Source: Mucilaginibacter sp. (GTDB lineage Bacteria > Bacteroidota > Bacteroidia > Sphingobacteriales > Sphingobacteriaceae). From it: a DNA stretch of 47,822 bases. Positions 40,401 through 47,822 of this stretch are shown piece after piece. The DNA lies in NCBI GenBank assembly GCA_025352225.1, contig JANXTT010000130.1, positions 1 through 47,822 of the forward strand. Reading direction: 5' to 3'. The notes beneath the pieces are model-generated. The model saw nothing but the letters and a program-made list of their open reading frames with translations. It had not been told where the DNA came from and searched no databases. How positions within the stretch are numbered: the first letter of the stretch is position 1; every line of letters starts with the position of its first letter. The position numbers and the translations under genes were made by a program.

Positions 40401-43400
40401 CGGGGATCCTTTTTTTAATACGCCAACAACCGCAGACTTCCCAACCGGATATGATTATAAGCAAAAAATGAGTGATGATCTAAAAAAATACTCCTCAAAT
40501 GTGCTGTATGTTAGCTCGGCTAATTTTAACGACCCGCCTAATACTACTGTTAAAGTTTTAGGATTAACCCAGTATATTGATTATTCCATATACAGGGTGG
40601 GCGACCTGGGGACAACCCAAACCAGCGATAAGTGGAATGCTGATGCGCTATTAGCTGCTGATGCATGTAGGGTAAAAGATAAAGAATGGTCGCTTTATAA
40701 AGAGTTTTATTTCCAGCTAAAGCAAAAATATTATGATAAATTAAGGCGCACAGCAACATGCAGTAGTTTAAGCTGCGATATTGGCCAACTCATAGAAGCT
40801 CCTTTATCAGGGAGTTGCCCGGATGCGCAAAATTTTACAATTGTAGCTAATGGCCCATCTACAGCAGGCATGCAGCATGTTCTGTTAACCTATACAGGGT
40901 CAAAATTTGATGTACCTGTTGAAGTTAAACTTTATTATCCTTCAAGTGTTACCGACCTGACATCAACAAAATATAATGCATCATTAATAACCAAGATATA
41001 TTTACAAAACTCCGCTACAGCCCCCTATGGCTTTGATATACCAGCCGCTTTACCACCATCAACGGTGCATGTAGCTAATGTTAGTTGTGTTACACCACTT
41101 GATAAATTTGCAGATCAGATTAGCATAACCGAAGAGGTAACAAGTAATACAGTAACTGGTATGCTCTTTGACTATGTTTCAACGGGGGGATTTGGACATA
41201 AATATGTGTATTTTCATATGCCTTATCAAAAGAAAAAAGCAACAATTACCTTACAGGATTATTTGGGAAATACCATAACGGCCTCTCATACTGTAACTGT
41301 TAATTTAAAATACCGCACGCATTACGAGTACGGTCTTATAGATGCTAAGTGGGATATTATAAACGTACACGATGTGCAATTGGCGGATTTAAATCCAGGG
41401 AATGTAGGTTATTCAGCAAGTTATGCGCCTAGTTTTTCTACAATGCAGATTCAGATTCAGCCGGGAGAATCAAGTGGATCGATTGAATATTACTCATTAA
41501 CTTATGTTGATGCTGGTGGAATAAATGGATTTTATCCCGAAAAAGCCGTCGATATCTCATGCATCGAAAATTTTTCCGGGGCTGGTAGTATTATTCCTTG
41601 GCTCACAACATGCCCTGAACCTGCGTCTATTACCCCTGCCTGTCTGGCTTACCAAAATAAAGAATCCCGTTTTCCACAGGTGGGCTTTTCAAATAGCAGC
41701 ATTGGCAAAGGAAAAAACGATCAAGTTCAGGCCAATAATCACGACGACCTAACCGCGCAGGTTACAAACTCGTGTACCAGTAACGCTGAAATCTGGATGC
41801 AAAAACTTGCGCCCGGTTTAGCAGGTACGAGCGTTGATAAGGCCGCGTTGAAAGCCCGCTTAATAGCACTTTGCGAGGCTGGTGGAGATTTTACACATCC
41901 TTTTGGTGTAAGTGCCCTGCCTGCAACTGCAATTACCGACCCTAAATTAATACATATACCTGCTGCTACCGCAGTTGGCGACAAAAACTTTGGCGACGTT
42001 ATACAGGCTTTTGTACCGGGTAAATTCACCGATGTGTTAAACCCATGGCTAATTAACTCCCCTTATCCTTATGATACGCCACCTAATAGTACAGGCACAT
42101 TTATCAATGTAGGGAATAGCACAGTATGTACGCAACTCAATAATTTATACACTGCTTATAACGCTACGCTTAATGGCGTTACACCCACAGACCAAGACTT
42201 TTATAATTATCTGGTAAAGATATATGGTGCCGCGATGGTTGTTTCATTGGATGATCTTACCACCTTACGGAGTGGATGCGCATGTACCGGATACTTTTTA
42301 AATCATGAGGTTCAGGTAGCACCATTTTTGGATTTGAAGGCTCAGGTAACACTGGCAGATTATACGGCTGCTAAAACAGATATGAATGCCCAATTCCTGA
42401 CTAATATAACAACCTCGCCAAATTACCCCACTATATTAACTAATTACATTAATCAGCGTTATGGGTTCTTTTATAGTTATAAAGATTACATGGCATTTGA
42501 GGCCAAAAATTCTGCGGTGTTATACAACATTCCATCATATACCAATATTACCCCCGATCCTTATGCTTCTGTAAAAAGTTTATTAGAAATTGTATTGGGG
42601 AATGGTGTAAGCGCTTACAATAAATATATAAACGATGCCCGGGATGCCTTTAGGGCGCATTATATAACTATCTGTTCGCAAGCGCAGGCATCTGTTAATT
42701 TGAAAACCACTACTCAAAACTATCATTACACTTTATATTATTACGATCAGGCTGATAACCTCATACGCACCGTACCGCCCGATGGTGTAAACATTCTTAC
42801 TAATGACAAATTGCAGCAAGTAGAAACATTTCGTGCCCTATCTGCTTCGTCTGCCGGTGCAATTTACAACGGGCCAACTATAAATTCAGATCCTGCAATA
42901 GCTTTTTCCAAGTTGTCAGATCTGCTTAATTCGCCTCTGGGCGGAGCTATTGAAATGTGGTTCAATCCAAATAGCCCGGCTAATATTAACATGGTGCAGA
43001 AAACACCCGACGGAAAGTTTATATTTCAGCTGACAACAAGCAATAATGTATTAAGGGTTGACATTTATAATACTACTGATAATGGGGTAACGTATACCGA
43101 TGCTAATTACGGTGCCATTGATATGAGCGCTCTCCAGCCACTGCAGCCATGGATCCATTTGGTAATACAAAGTGCAAATTTCACTTCGTTATCAGCAGGA
43201 GCGTTAAAATTAAATGTCAACGGTGCCGATCTGCCAATAATATCTGGTTTGGCAAGTGTGTCAGCGGGCACGGTAACTAATATAACATCGCTAAAACATA
43301 TGCGGTTATATAACAGGTACATGGCACCCTTGGAAATATTATTAAATTCTGCCAATACAACCTTTAATCCAATTAATACTGATGCCAACTGGTACAGGTT

Positions 43401-46400
43401 TAACGTACCGGCAGCAGGGAGCGAAGGTACTTTAGGAGATAACAGTACCTTAGAAACCGCCGTTACAGGTATATATCCCAATCATAACCTTGTAACCACT
43501 TATCAATACAATAGTACCAACCAGGTTGTACAGCAAAATACGCCCGATGCCGGAACGAGCACCTTTTGGTACGATATGCTGAGCAGGTTAACAGCATCGC
43601 AAAATGCAAAACAGGCTAGTGCAACACTGGCTACCGATCGTGATTATAGCTATACAGTTTACGACGAAGCATTGGGCCGTATTACCGAAGTTGGACAGAA
43701 AAGCAAACTAACCTCACCCTTATCAACAACCAATTTTTATTTAACCAAAACTGACCGGGATAAATTTCTGGCAGATGGTACCAACAAGCAGATTACGCAA
43801 ACCTTTTATGATGGCAGGGCTGAATTATCACCCAATCATCCCACCGGTTTGGCCGCTTTACCAGAGCAGGAAAACCTGCGTAAAAGGGTATCGGCATCCA
43901 CCTATCGCGAACTTAGTACCGACCCTGTGCAGCAGGCCACTTACTATAATTACGATCTGGATGGTAATGTTAAAACCCTTTGGCAGCAAATTGGTGGTCT
44001 TACTGATCCGACAGATGTCAGTACGCTTAAACGCGTTGATTATGAGTACGACCTTGTTAGTGGCAAGGTAAACTTTGTACGTTACCAGGATAATAAGCCA
44101 GATAATTTTTATTATAAATATGACTACGATGCGGAAAACCGCCTCACAGAAGCCTGGAGTGGCACCCAGGCCGCTATTGACCCCTTTGGCGGGAGCACGC
44201 TAATACCTGGCAACGCCCGGCTAGACGCCCATTATGAATATTACCGGCATGGCCCCCTGGCGCGTATTGAACTTGGGGATATATATGGCAAGGTGCAGGG
44301 TATTGATTATGCATATACACTGCAAGGATGGCTTAAAGGGGTAAACAGTACCACTTTATCGGCAACAGATGATATTGGGAACGACGGCCTCAGTACAGCC
44401 AAAAACTCGCCTATACCTGTTGATGCTTTTGGTTACGCCCTGTATTATTATGGCGATAAGGACTATACCCCAATTGGCGGTACCAATGCCTTTGTAAATG
44501 TAGGTGCCGCGGCAGGCTTTAAACCCTTGTATAACGGAAATATAGCGGCAAGCAGTGTAAATATACCTATAGTGGGCAAGCCAATGCTCTACGTTTATGG
44601 ATATGACCAGCTTAACCGCCTTACCCGGCAGGATGCTTTTAACTGGGTGCTGAATAGCAATGTTTGGACCCCCGTAACAATTAAAAATGATTACCAGGAA
44701 AAAATTAGCTATAGTGCCAACGGAAACATATTGGATTACACCCGCAATGGCAATACAATAACTACCCCGGCTAGCACAGGCGTCGCAGCTAAGGATGATA
44801 ATACGATGGATCAACTCCATTACGCCTATAATAAAGATAGCCAGGGCAACCTTTTAAATAATCGCCTCAGGTATATTAATGACGATGTAACCCAAAGCCA
44901 TTATAACGGAACCGACCTGCAAGGGCATAATGGAACCGATAGCCAGGCAGCTACAGCTGATAATTATCAATATGATGCCATAGGTAATTTAATACACGAC
45001 GATAAAGAAGGAATTAACAATGTTGATTGGACAGTATATGGCAAAATTAGAAGCATTAGTAAAACTAGCGGCAATATTACCTATACCTACGATGCCGCCG
45101 GCCACCGCGTAAGTAAAACCGTTGGGCCAGCAGCAACCGCAACAACAACCTATTATGTGAGAGATGCCCAAGGCAATACCCTGGGCGTGTATGACCAAGC
45201 CGCAGGCGGAAAACTATTTTGGCGCGAACAGCACTTATATGGCAGCAGCCGTTTAGGGATATGGGCAGCTAACATGGATGTAAGCAAAGGCACCACAGCC
45301 AGTTCCGAAGAAGAATGGAAATCTCTCGGGCATAAATATTACGAGCTTAACAACCACCTGGGGAACGTACTGGCAACCATTACCGACCGTGTAGTGCCGC
45401 ATTATAGCAATAATACGTTTGATTATAATACTGCCGATGTTGCCAGCGCGCAGGATTATTACCCCTTTGGCATGTTGATGCCGGGCAGAATATACAGGAA
45501 CACAGCCGATAATGGTGCCGCGGCAGCTTATTACCCCTGTGTTTTATGTGATGATTTTAGCTCGGGCACCGCCGGATGGAATGTAGGCCCCGGGGGAGGG
45601 GCTACCGTAAGCTATGCTAACGGAAGCCTGGCTATTACCACAACAAAGCCATGGTCTGGAGTAATTAAATCATTTAGCACGGAAATAGGGCAAACCTATA
45701 CAGTAAAGTATTCGATCAGGTTCGGTAGTTACGAAAATGTGGAAATGGCTGTGCAGGATGACCAGGGACGAACACTAGTATTTGGCAACGGCTGCCCGTA
45801 TAGTTATAAAGGTGATGTGATGCCGGAGGTATTTACATTTACTGCCGCATCAAAAATTACTTACTTTGTAATTGCGAATACATATAGTAACATCTCCGAT
45901 ACTTTTTTTGTTGATAATTTAACAATACAAAGTACAACCCTCACCACCCCCGATATTACCAACAGGTTAGCAGCCGGCTACCGATATGGGTTTAATGGCA
46001 AGGAGAATGATAATGAAGTAAAACAGGATGCTAATGGCAATAACATTATTGGCAGCCAGCAGGATTATGGGATGCGGATCTATGATCCGAGGTTAGGGAA
46101 GTTTTTGAGTGTGGATCCTTTGACGGATAAATATCCTGAATTAACACCTTATCAATTTGCAAGTAATCGTCCTATTGATGGTGTCGATTTGGATGGATTG
46201 GAGTGGTCGAAACCTAACGAATCTCGCTGGCCATCTGTTAACTGGACTGGTGACGGCACACCTGTTGATCAAACTCTTTTTGTACCTCAAAATAATAGGA
46301 AGTGGGAAAGTGATGTACGAAAAAGTGACCCTAGACACGCAGATGCCAGAATTGCACGAATGAACAAGATTGGTGTTGTTGGTGGGGGCTCATTTCTAGC

Positions 46401-47019
46401 TATACCATTTATCCTAGTTTATGGAGGACCATGGGTTGCCGCCAGCGGTGAAAGTTTACCGCAAATGATAAATGCGTTTCTTGGTGATGAGACGGCGGCA
46501 TGGTCAACTAATTATGCAACTAATACTACTCTTACCGTTGCGGGTGGATATGCCGCTACTAAACTTGCAACTTCTATTACAACGGAAGAGATAACATCAA
46601 TAGAATCTGTCGAATTAAATGCCGGGAATATTGAGGCCTCAAGGGTAAACAAAGTATCTAACGATGGCTCACAAACGCTTGCGAACTTTAAAGAAGATCT
46701 TCCTAACGTTTTTAACGGAATTGACAACATGCACTTACAAGGCGCGATAAAGGACATGAGGGGCCAACCAATTGTAGCCGCAAATGGTCGGGTATGGAAT
46801 CATTTAGAAGACATCCTTGGGCATTTAAGGGGATTAAATGGTAAAATCAAAACTTTGAATAAATTAATAAATAGCAATTCTTTTTCTGGCACAACATTAG
46901 AGCAAGCAACTAAATTGCGCTCAAATTTGCAAAAGACTTATGATTCGTATGTACAAGCTCTTACACGCGAGGCGAACCAAACTGGAAATGCAAACCAAAT
47001 TAAAGTTAAAAAGAAATAA
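37480..47019 (+). CDS. RHS-family polymorphic toxin, 3179 aa, with signal peptide and Ntox28-like C-terminal domain
   Basis: A signal peptide (cleavage near NNCKA-GI) opens the protein. In order: beta-rich N-terminal domains; DUF6443-like text (ENIYDEFGRSTASILPAPF, about residue 380); a region with spaced Cys pairs (647/650, 759/762, 922/927, 1094/1099); a LamG-like domain (about 1795-1955); YD repeats from about 2010; and the RHS core (YYVRDAQGNTLGVYD, ELNNHLGNVLATITD, DYYPFGMLMPGR). A jelly-roll insert follows (about 2687-2817), then GYRYGFNGKENDNEV and the closing YDPRLGKFLSVDPLTDKYPE to DLDGL at residue 2907. The 272-residue tip contains a hydrophobic stretch (about 2965-2990) and a helical toxin segment (GRVWNHLEDILGHLRGLNGK, from 3103) resembling polymorphic toxin type 28, a predicted nuclease. 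The immunity gene overlaps its stop. RHS class is firm; toxin type is moderate. Confidence 0.88.
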   Translation: MLRLITRIVVLISLVVPFVWVNNCKAGIETTEQTSTGDIRLLTSTNPLIVNDNKIDPARYPSFDWSIVTDNSIKNAVYVRIVNPELINFKTHYEITLSIQYFTDQALTASTSITVNKILKVDYDPLTGKSYKAIDTYNFTGAYGIRVVVTSVKNVDFPNDTSTPLALQVSASETVDRTYTIAPDVNVKMTATRITGTTAGTHPGSEQLSLGWGFTPGAEEYDVEWATIDDNSENIALVKTMLTSTPPTLSTPSTVIVNFDPLFRNNATRITTEEQTYNISLMYNSTYILVRMRYVHYTTEGIRIVGDWNYTNQINNGPTYQYNVWTLNWHEPSLNWQYSAAFAEEGKKKEVVSYFDGTLRNRQTVTINNSDQVAIAQENIYDEFGRSTASILPAPFYESTSVASSLHFIPNFNKDALGNAYSIKNIFSSATSQECEKKPDGMDVSSGASKYYSSSNELLSLPSNHRLYKKYNFSIPNANAYPFSVQQYTNDNTGRVKIQGGVGDNFQADASGKSNTTKYYYGKPEQWELDQLFGNDAGYADHYLKNMVIDPNGQGSISYINASGKTVATALTALNPASLDPLSSLGSNINFADVQILKPEQFKFTSSDLKITGTTTYVSSSPQNDVTFSYNIPQIIDHFPEIGTNVCSSCYYTLAVNIVNDCGDPVETDFKTDIIGMASSGTTCIASATQTKSIIAKFNKHVGTYYITFQLSFDKKVIDILTDRYINQQINNTVLQTQYDYIKTNFIKDIDFSGSYKDCRTCLMLLGTHADFKAVVTKKFTDAGVTINQADFNQWIDGGNGVTGIYDVLKSNCTALISTCDFHTCDRYKTMMEQDVSPGGQYALFYSDGSPIEPEINVLKNNFDKVFGSKNAPATIPKEDQFTKSDGTIMSPYDDGFDVPTMVKYWKPSWAQKFLSYHPESCKYEFCQKMETYENWDEKVKQLYTKATDISNITNSSTNQSLAYDYTSGDWLLAGDPFFNTPTTADFPTGYDYKQKMSDDLKKYSSNVLYVSSANFNDPPNTTVKVLGLTQYIDYSIYRVGDLGTTQTSDKWNADALLAADACRVKDKEWSLYKEFYFQLKQKYYDKLRRTATCSSLSCDIGQLIEAPLSGSCPDAQNFTIVANGPSTAGMQHVLLTYTGSKFDVPVEVKLYYPSSVTDLTSTKYNASLITKIYLQNSATAPYGFDIPAALPPSTVHVANVSCVTPLDKFADQISITEEVTSNTVTGMLFDYVSTGGFGHKYVYFHMPYQKKKATITLQDYLGNTITASHTVTVNLKYRTHYEYGLIDAKWDIINVHDVQLADLNPGNVGYSASYAPSFSTMQIQIQPGESSGSIEYYSLTYVDAGGINGFYPEKAVDISCIENFSGAGSIIPWLTTCPEPASITPACLAYQNKESRFPQVGFSNSSIGKGKNDQVQANNHDDLTAQVTNSCTSNAEIWMQKLAPGLAGTSVDKAALKARLIALCEAGGDFTHPFGVSALPATAITDPKLIHIPAATAVGDKNFGDVIQAFVPGKFTDVLNPWLINSPYPYDTPPNSTGTFINVGNSTVCTQLNNLYTAYNATLNGVTPTDQDFYNYLVKIYGAAMVVSLDDLTTLRSGCACTGYFLNHEVQVAPFLDLKAQVTLADYTAAKTDMNAQFLTNITTSPNYPTILTNYINQRYGFFYSYKDYMAFEAKNSAVLYNIPSYTNITPDPYASVKSLLEIVLGNGVSAYNKYINDARDAFRAHYITICSQAQASVNLKTTTQNYHYTLYYYDQADNLIRTVPPDGVNILTNDKLQQVETFRALSASSAGAIYNGPTINSDPAIAFSKLSDLLNSPLGGAIEMWFNPNSPANINMVQKTPDGKFIFQLTTSNNVLRVDIYNTTDNGVTYTDANYGAIDMSALQPLQPWIHLVIQSANFTSLSAGALKLNVNGADLPIISGLASVSAGTVTNITSLKHMRLYNRYMAPLEILLNSANTTFNPINTDANWYRFNVPAAGSEGTLGDNSTLETAVTGIYPNHNLVTTYQYNSTNQVVQQNTPDAGTSTFWYDMLSRLTASQNAKQASATLATDRDYSYTVYDEALGRITEVGQKSKLTSPLSTTNFYLTKTDRDKFLADGTNKQITQTFYDGRAELSPNHPTGLAALPEQENLRKRVSASTYRELSTDPVQQATYYNYDLDGNVKTLWQQIGGLTDPTDVSTLKRVDYEYDLVSGKVNFVRYQDNKPDNFYYKYDYDAENRLTEAWSGTQAAIDPFGGSTLIPGNARLDAHYEYYRHGPLARIELGDIYGKVQGIDYAYTLQGWLKGVNSTTLSATDDIGNDGLSTAKNSPIPVDAFGYALYYYGDKDYTPIGGTNAFVNVGAAAGFKPLYNGNIAASSVNIPIVGKPMLYVYGYDQLNRLTRQDAFNWVLNSNVWTPVTIKNDYQEKISYSANGNILDYTRNGNTITTPASTGVAAKDDNTMDQLHYAYNKDSQGNLLNNRLRYINDDVTQSHYNGTDLQGHNGTDSQAATADNYQYDAIGNLIHDDKEGINNVDWTVYGKIRSISKTSGNITYTYDAAGHRVSKTVGPAATATTTYYVRDAQGNTLGVYDQAAGGKLFWREQHLYGSSRLGIWAANMDVSKGTTASSEEEWKSLGHKYYELNNHLGNVLATITDRVVPHYSNNTFDYNTADVASAQDYYPFGMLMPGRIYRNTADNGAAAAYYPCVLCDDFSSGTAGWNVGPGGGATVSYANGSLAITTTKPWSGVIKSFSTEIGQTYTVKYSIRFGSYENVEMAVQDDQGRTLVFGNGCPYSYKGDVMPEVFTFTAASKITYFVIANTYSNISDTFFVDNLTIQSTTLTTPDITNRLAAGYRYGFNGKENDNEVKQDANGNNIIGSQQDYGMRIYDPRLGKFLSVDPLTDKYPELTPYQFASNRPIDGVDLDGLEWSKPNESRWPSVNWTGDGTPVDQTLFVPQNNRKWESDVRKSDPRHADARIARMNKIGVVGGGSFLAIPFILVYGGPWVAASGESLPQMINAFLGDETAAWSTNYATNTTLTVAGGYAATKLATSITTEEITSIESVELNAGNIEASRVNKVSNDGSQTLANFKEDLPNVFNGIDNMHLQGAIKDMRGQPIVAANGRVWNHLEDILGHLRGLNGKIKTLNKLINSNSFSGTTLEQATKLRSNLQKTYDSYVQALTREANQTGNANQIKVKKK
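42860..43350 (+). other. LamG-like concanavalin domain inside the RHS toxin
   Basis: Residues about 1795-1955 read as a laminin-G/concanavalin-type sandwich: GGAIEMWFNPNSPANINMVQ, FIFQLTTSNNVLRVDIYN, WIHLVIQSANF and HMRLYNRYMAPLEILLN. Such domains bind glycans or proteins and may be used for target attachment or shell assembly. Confidence 0.6.
45535..45935 (+). other. Jelly-roll (CBM-like) insert within the RHS core
   Basis: Between the conserved MPGR and YRYGFNGKENDNEV segments, which normally stand close together, lie about 130 residues from CDDFSSGTAGWNVG through FFVDNLTI. They have the pattern of a CBM4/9-like jelly roll (VSYANGSLAITT, YTVKYSIRFG, FTFTAASKITYFV). Confidence 0.6.
46201..47019 (+). 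other. Variable toxin tip (CT) of the RHS protein
   Basis: Begins right after DLDGL (residue 2908), the point where RHS proteins switch from shared shell to exchangeable toxin. The codons become visibly more AT-rich than in the core, as expected for horizontally swapped tips. Trp3106, His3108 and Glu3110 lie in the conserved-looking helix GRVWNHLEDILGHL. Confidence 0.65.
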
Positions 47020-47558
47020 TGAAATCAAAAGAAATAATCCTAAAAGAACTCAATGATATAAAGAATCATGATACTAAACTATATTCATATTTATACAATC
47101 TCGTTTATCAAGATTGGTGTGGTGATAGTAAATTTTTAGAAAAGATATACAATTCATTTCTCGATGATAACAGAAGTGAAATCAGAAGGATTTCTATTTA
47201 CGCTTTATTATTCGGTTTAAAAATTCAAAACGATAAATACAAAGAATTTGCAATAAAATATAGTCAGGGAATCAATGCCAGTTCTGCTCTTCGCCAAATG
47301 TGTATATCGGGATTGGCAGAAGCCTATGGTGAATCAAAAGATGTGCAGATATTGTCATGTTTTTATGAGATATATAGAAACTCGGAGGAAGATGAAGATA
47401 TCAGAGGGGCTTGTTTTACTGGTTTAATGAGAATAATTGGAATGACTTCCATGGAAATTCTTAGAATGAATAATGACAATTTAATTTTTTCATCAGACGA
47501 TATAAATAAGGGATTATTTAGCGACCCAATAGCTGAAATTGAAAAGCTTATTAATTAA
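47019..47558 (+). CDS. Helical immunity protein for the RHS toxin
   Basis: A 179-residue cytoplasmic protein with no signal peptide. Its ATG overlaps the toxin stop codon (TAATG), the usual toxin-immunity arrangement. The sequence is all-helical and acidic, with HEAT-like helix pairs (EIRRISIYALLFGLKIQND, ALRQMCISGLAEAYGES, DEDIRGACFTGLMRIIG). HEAT-like scaffolds are a known type of polymorphic-toxin immunity protein. It presumably binds and blocks the C-terminal toxin in the producing cell. Its base composition is among the most AT-rich of any gene here (12 G/C in the 60 bases 47041-47100), in line with transfer as a unit with the toxin tip. The function is inferred from position and fold type. 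Confidence 0.75.
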   Translation: MKSKEIILKELNDIKNHDTKLYSYLYNLVYQDWCGDSKFLEKIYNSFLDDNRSEIRRISIYALLFGLKIQNDKYKEFAIKYSQGINASSALRQMCISGLAEAYGESKDVQILSCFYEIYRNSEEDEDIRGACFTGLMRIIGMTSMEILRMNNDNLIFSSDDINKGLFSDPIAEIEKLIN

Positions 47559-47566
47559 CGCAGAAC

Positions 47567-47585
47567 AGGCCCCATCCTGGCCTTT
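47567..47585 (+). terminator. Weak hairpin after the immunity gene
   Basis: AGGCC (47567-47571) pairs with GGCCT (47579-47583) over a 7-base loop, followed by only a short T run. It could end the RHS operon but is a weak candidate. Confidence 0.3.
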
Positions 47586-47614
47586 AGATTAGCATTACCT
47601 TTAGATTAGCATTA
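47581..47614. repeat. Tandem duplication of a 17-nt unit
   Basis: CCTTTAGATTAGCATTA occurs twice back to back (47581-47597 and 47598-47614) just after the immunity gene. A slippage product or a scar of an insertion or excision event are both possible. Confidence 0.85.
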
Positions 47615-47630
47615 CACAAATAACAGGTTA

Positions 47631-47753
47631 TTATTGTTGTTGAAGTTTTCTTTTTGCTTCTTTTTCTTTTGTTAATAACTGCGATTTTTGTGGAAAGGTT
47701 AACCATCCTGGCGCAAGTATGTCGGGCGGGCAAGCGGGATAGCTACTTGTGCC
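47631..47753 (-). pseudogene. Possible 3' end of a small or decayed minus-strand gene
   Basis: The minus strand is open for 40 codons and reads PACPPDILAPGWLTFPQKSQ, then a Lys/Gln-rich tail ending at a TAA at 47631. The Pro/Trp-rich text followed by a charged helix looks protein-like, but no start codon is found before the in-frame stop at 47754-47756. It could be a fragment of a longer, frameshifted gene reaching beyond the window. No family is recognised. Confidence 0.3.
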
Positions 47754-47822
47754 TTATCTGGATGTTACAATTTGAGTTTATTGTTTATCTTTAAGCGTGA
47801 GTTCGAAATACAAGATCAGGAA

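Noticed and set aside
44356..44820. 154-codon minus-strand frame inside the RHS gene
   Set aside because: Ile/Gly-rich text produced by the reverse complement of YD-repeat codons; no start context or family.

Overview
The window looks like chromosomal DNA of a Bacteroidota bacterium, most likely a plant-polysaccharide-degrading member of the Sphingobacteriaceae (Mucilaginibacter/Pedobacter type). The reasons are an adjacent SusC/SusD pair, lipoproteins with a Cys followed by Lys/Asp/Asn residues, many secreted glycoside hydrolases, and Bacteroidota-style RHS proteins. The genus is inference. No rRNA, tRNA, CRISPR array or intact insertion sequence was seen.

Positions 1-18443 hold a polysaccharide utilization locus. 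It starts inside a SusC-like TonB-dependent transporter, followed by SusD, an IPT/TIG surface glycan-binding lipoprotein, a strong terminator hairpin, and a GH51-like (clan GH-A) lipoprotein. After a second terminator and a near-perfect LacI-type operator come a GH3, an oppositely oriented GH43, a GH28, a second GH43, a GH27 and a GH35-like (DUF5597) enzyme. This set would trim arabinose, xylose and galactose side chains and cut a galacturonan backbone, so the substrate is probably a pectin or a decorated hemicellulose. Between GH43 and GH27 lies a decayed 5' remnant of a second copy of the GH35-like gene.

Positions 18444-19374 carry no convincing gene but contain a 17-bp perfect inverted repeat. 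Positions 19375-24807 encode one 1810-residue secreted mosaic: three NHL beta-propeller modules with Ig-like linkers, an IPT/TIG-like domain and seven FG-GAP/VCBS calcium-binding repeats. Its DNA contains long direct repeats. An AT-rich gap of about 620 bases follows.

Positions 25425-47558 form a tight seven-gene operon on the + strand, with gaps of at most 17 bases and several start/stop overlaps. In order it encodes a 952-residue helical plus beta-strand-rich, probably outer-membrane protein; a secreted FN3-like protein; a small lipoprotein; a 2286-residue RHS-associated shell-like protein; a 259-residue exported protein; a 3179-residue RHS toxin with a signal peptide, Cys pairs, a LamG-like domain, the RHS core and a C-terminal toxin resembling Ntox28; and a 179-residue helical, HEAT-like immunity protein. 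No T6SS genes and no T9SS C-terminal sorting domain are visible. The operon is therefore a candidate for a poorly described Bacteroidota RHS-toxin assembly and surface-display system, and it is the most interesting part of the window.

The last 264 bases hold a tandem 17-nt duplication and the possible 3' end of a small minus-strand frame.
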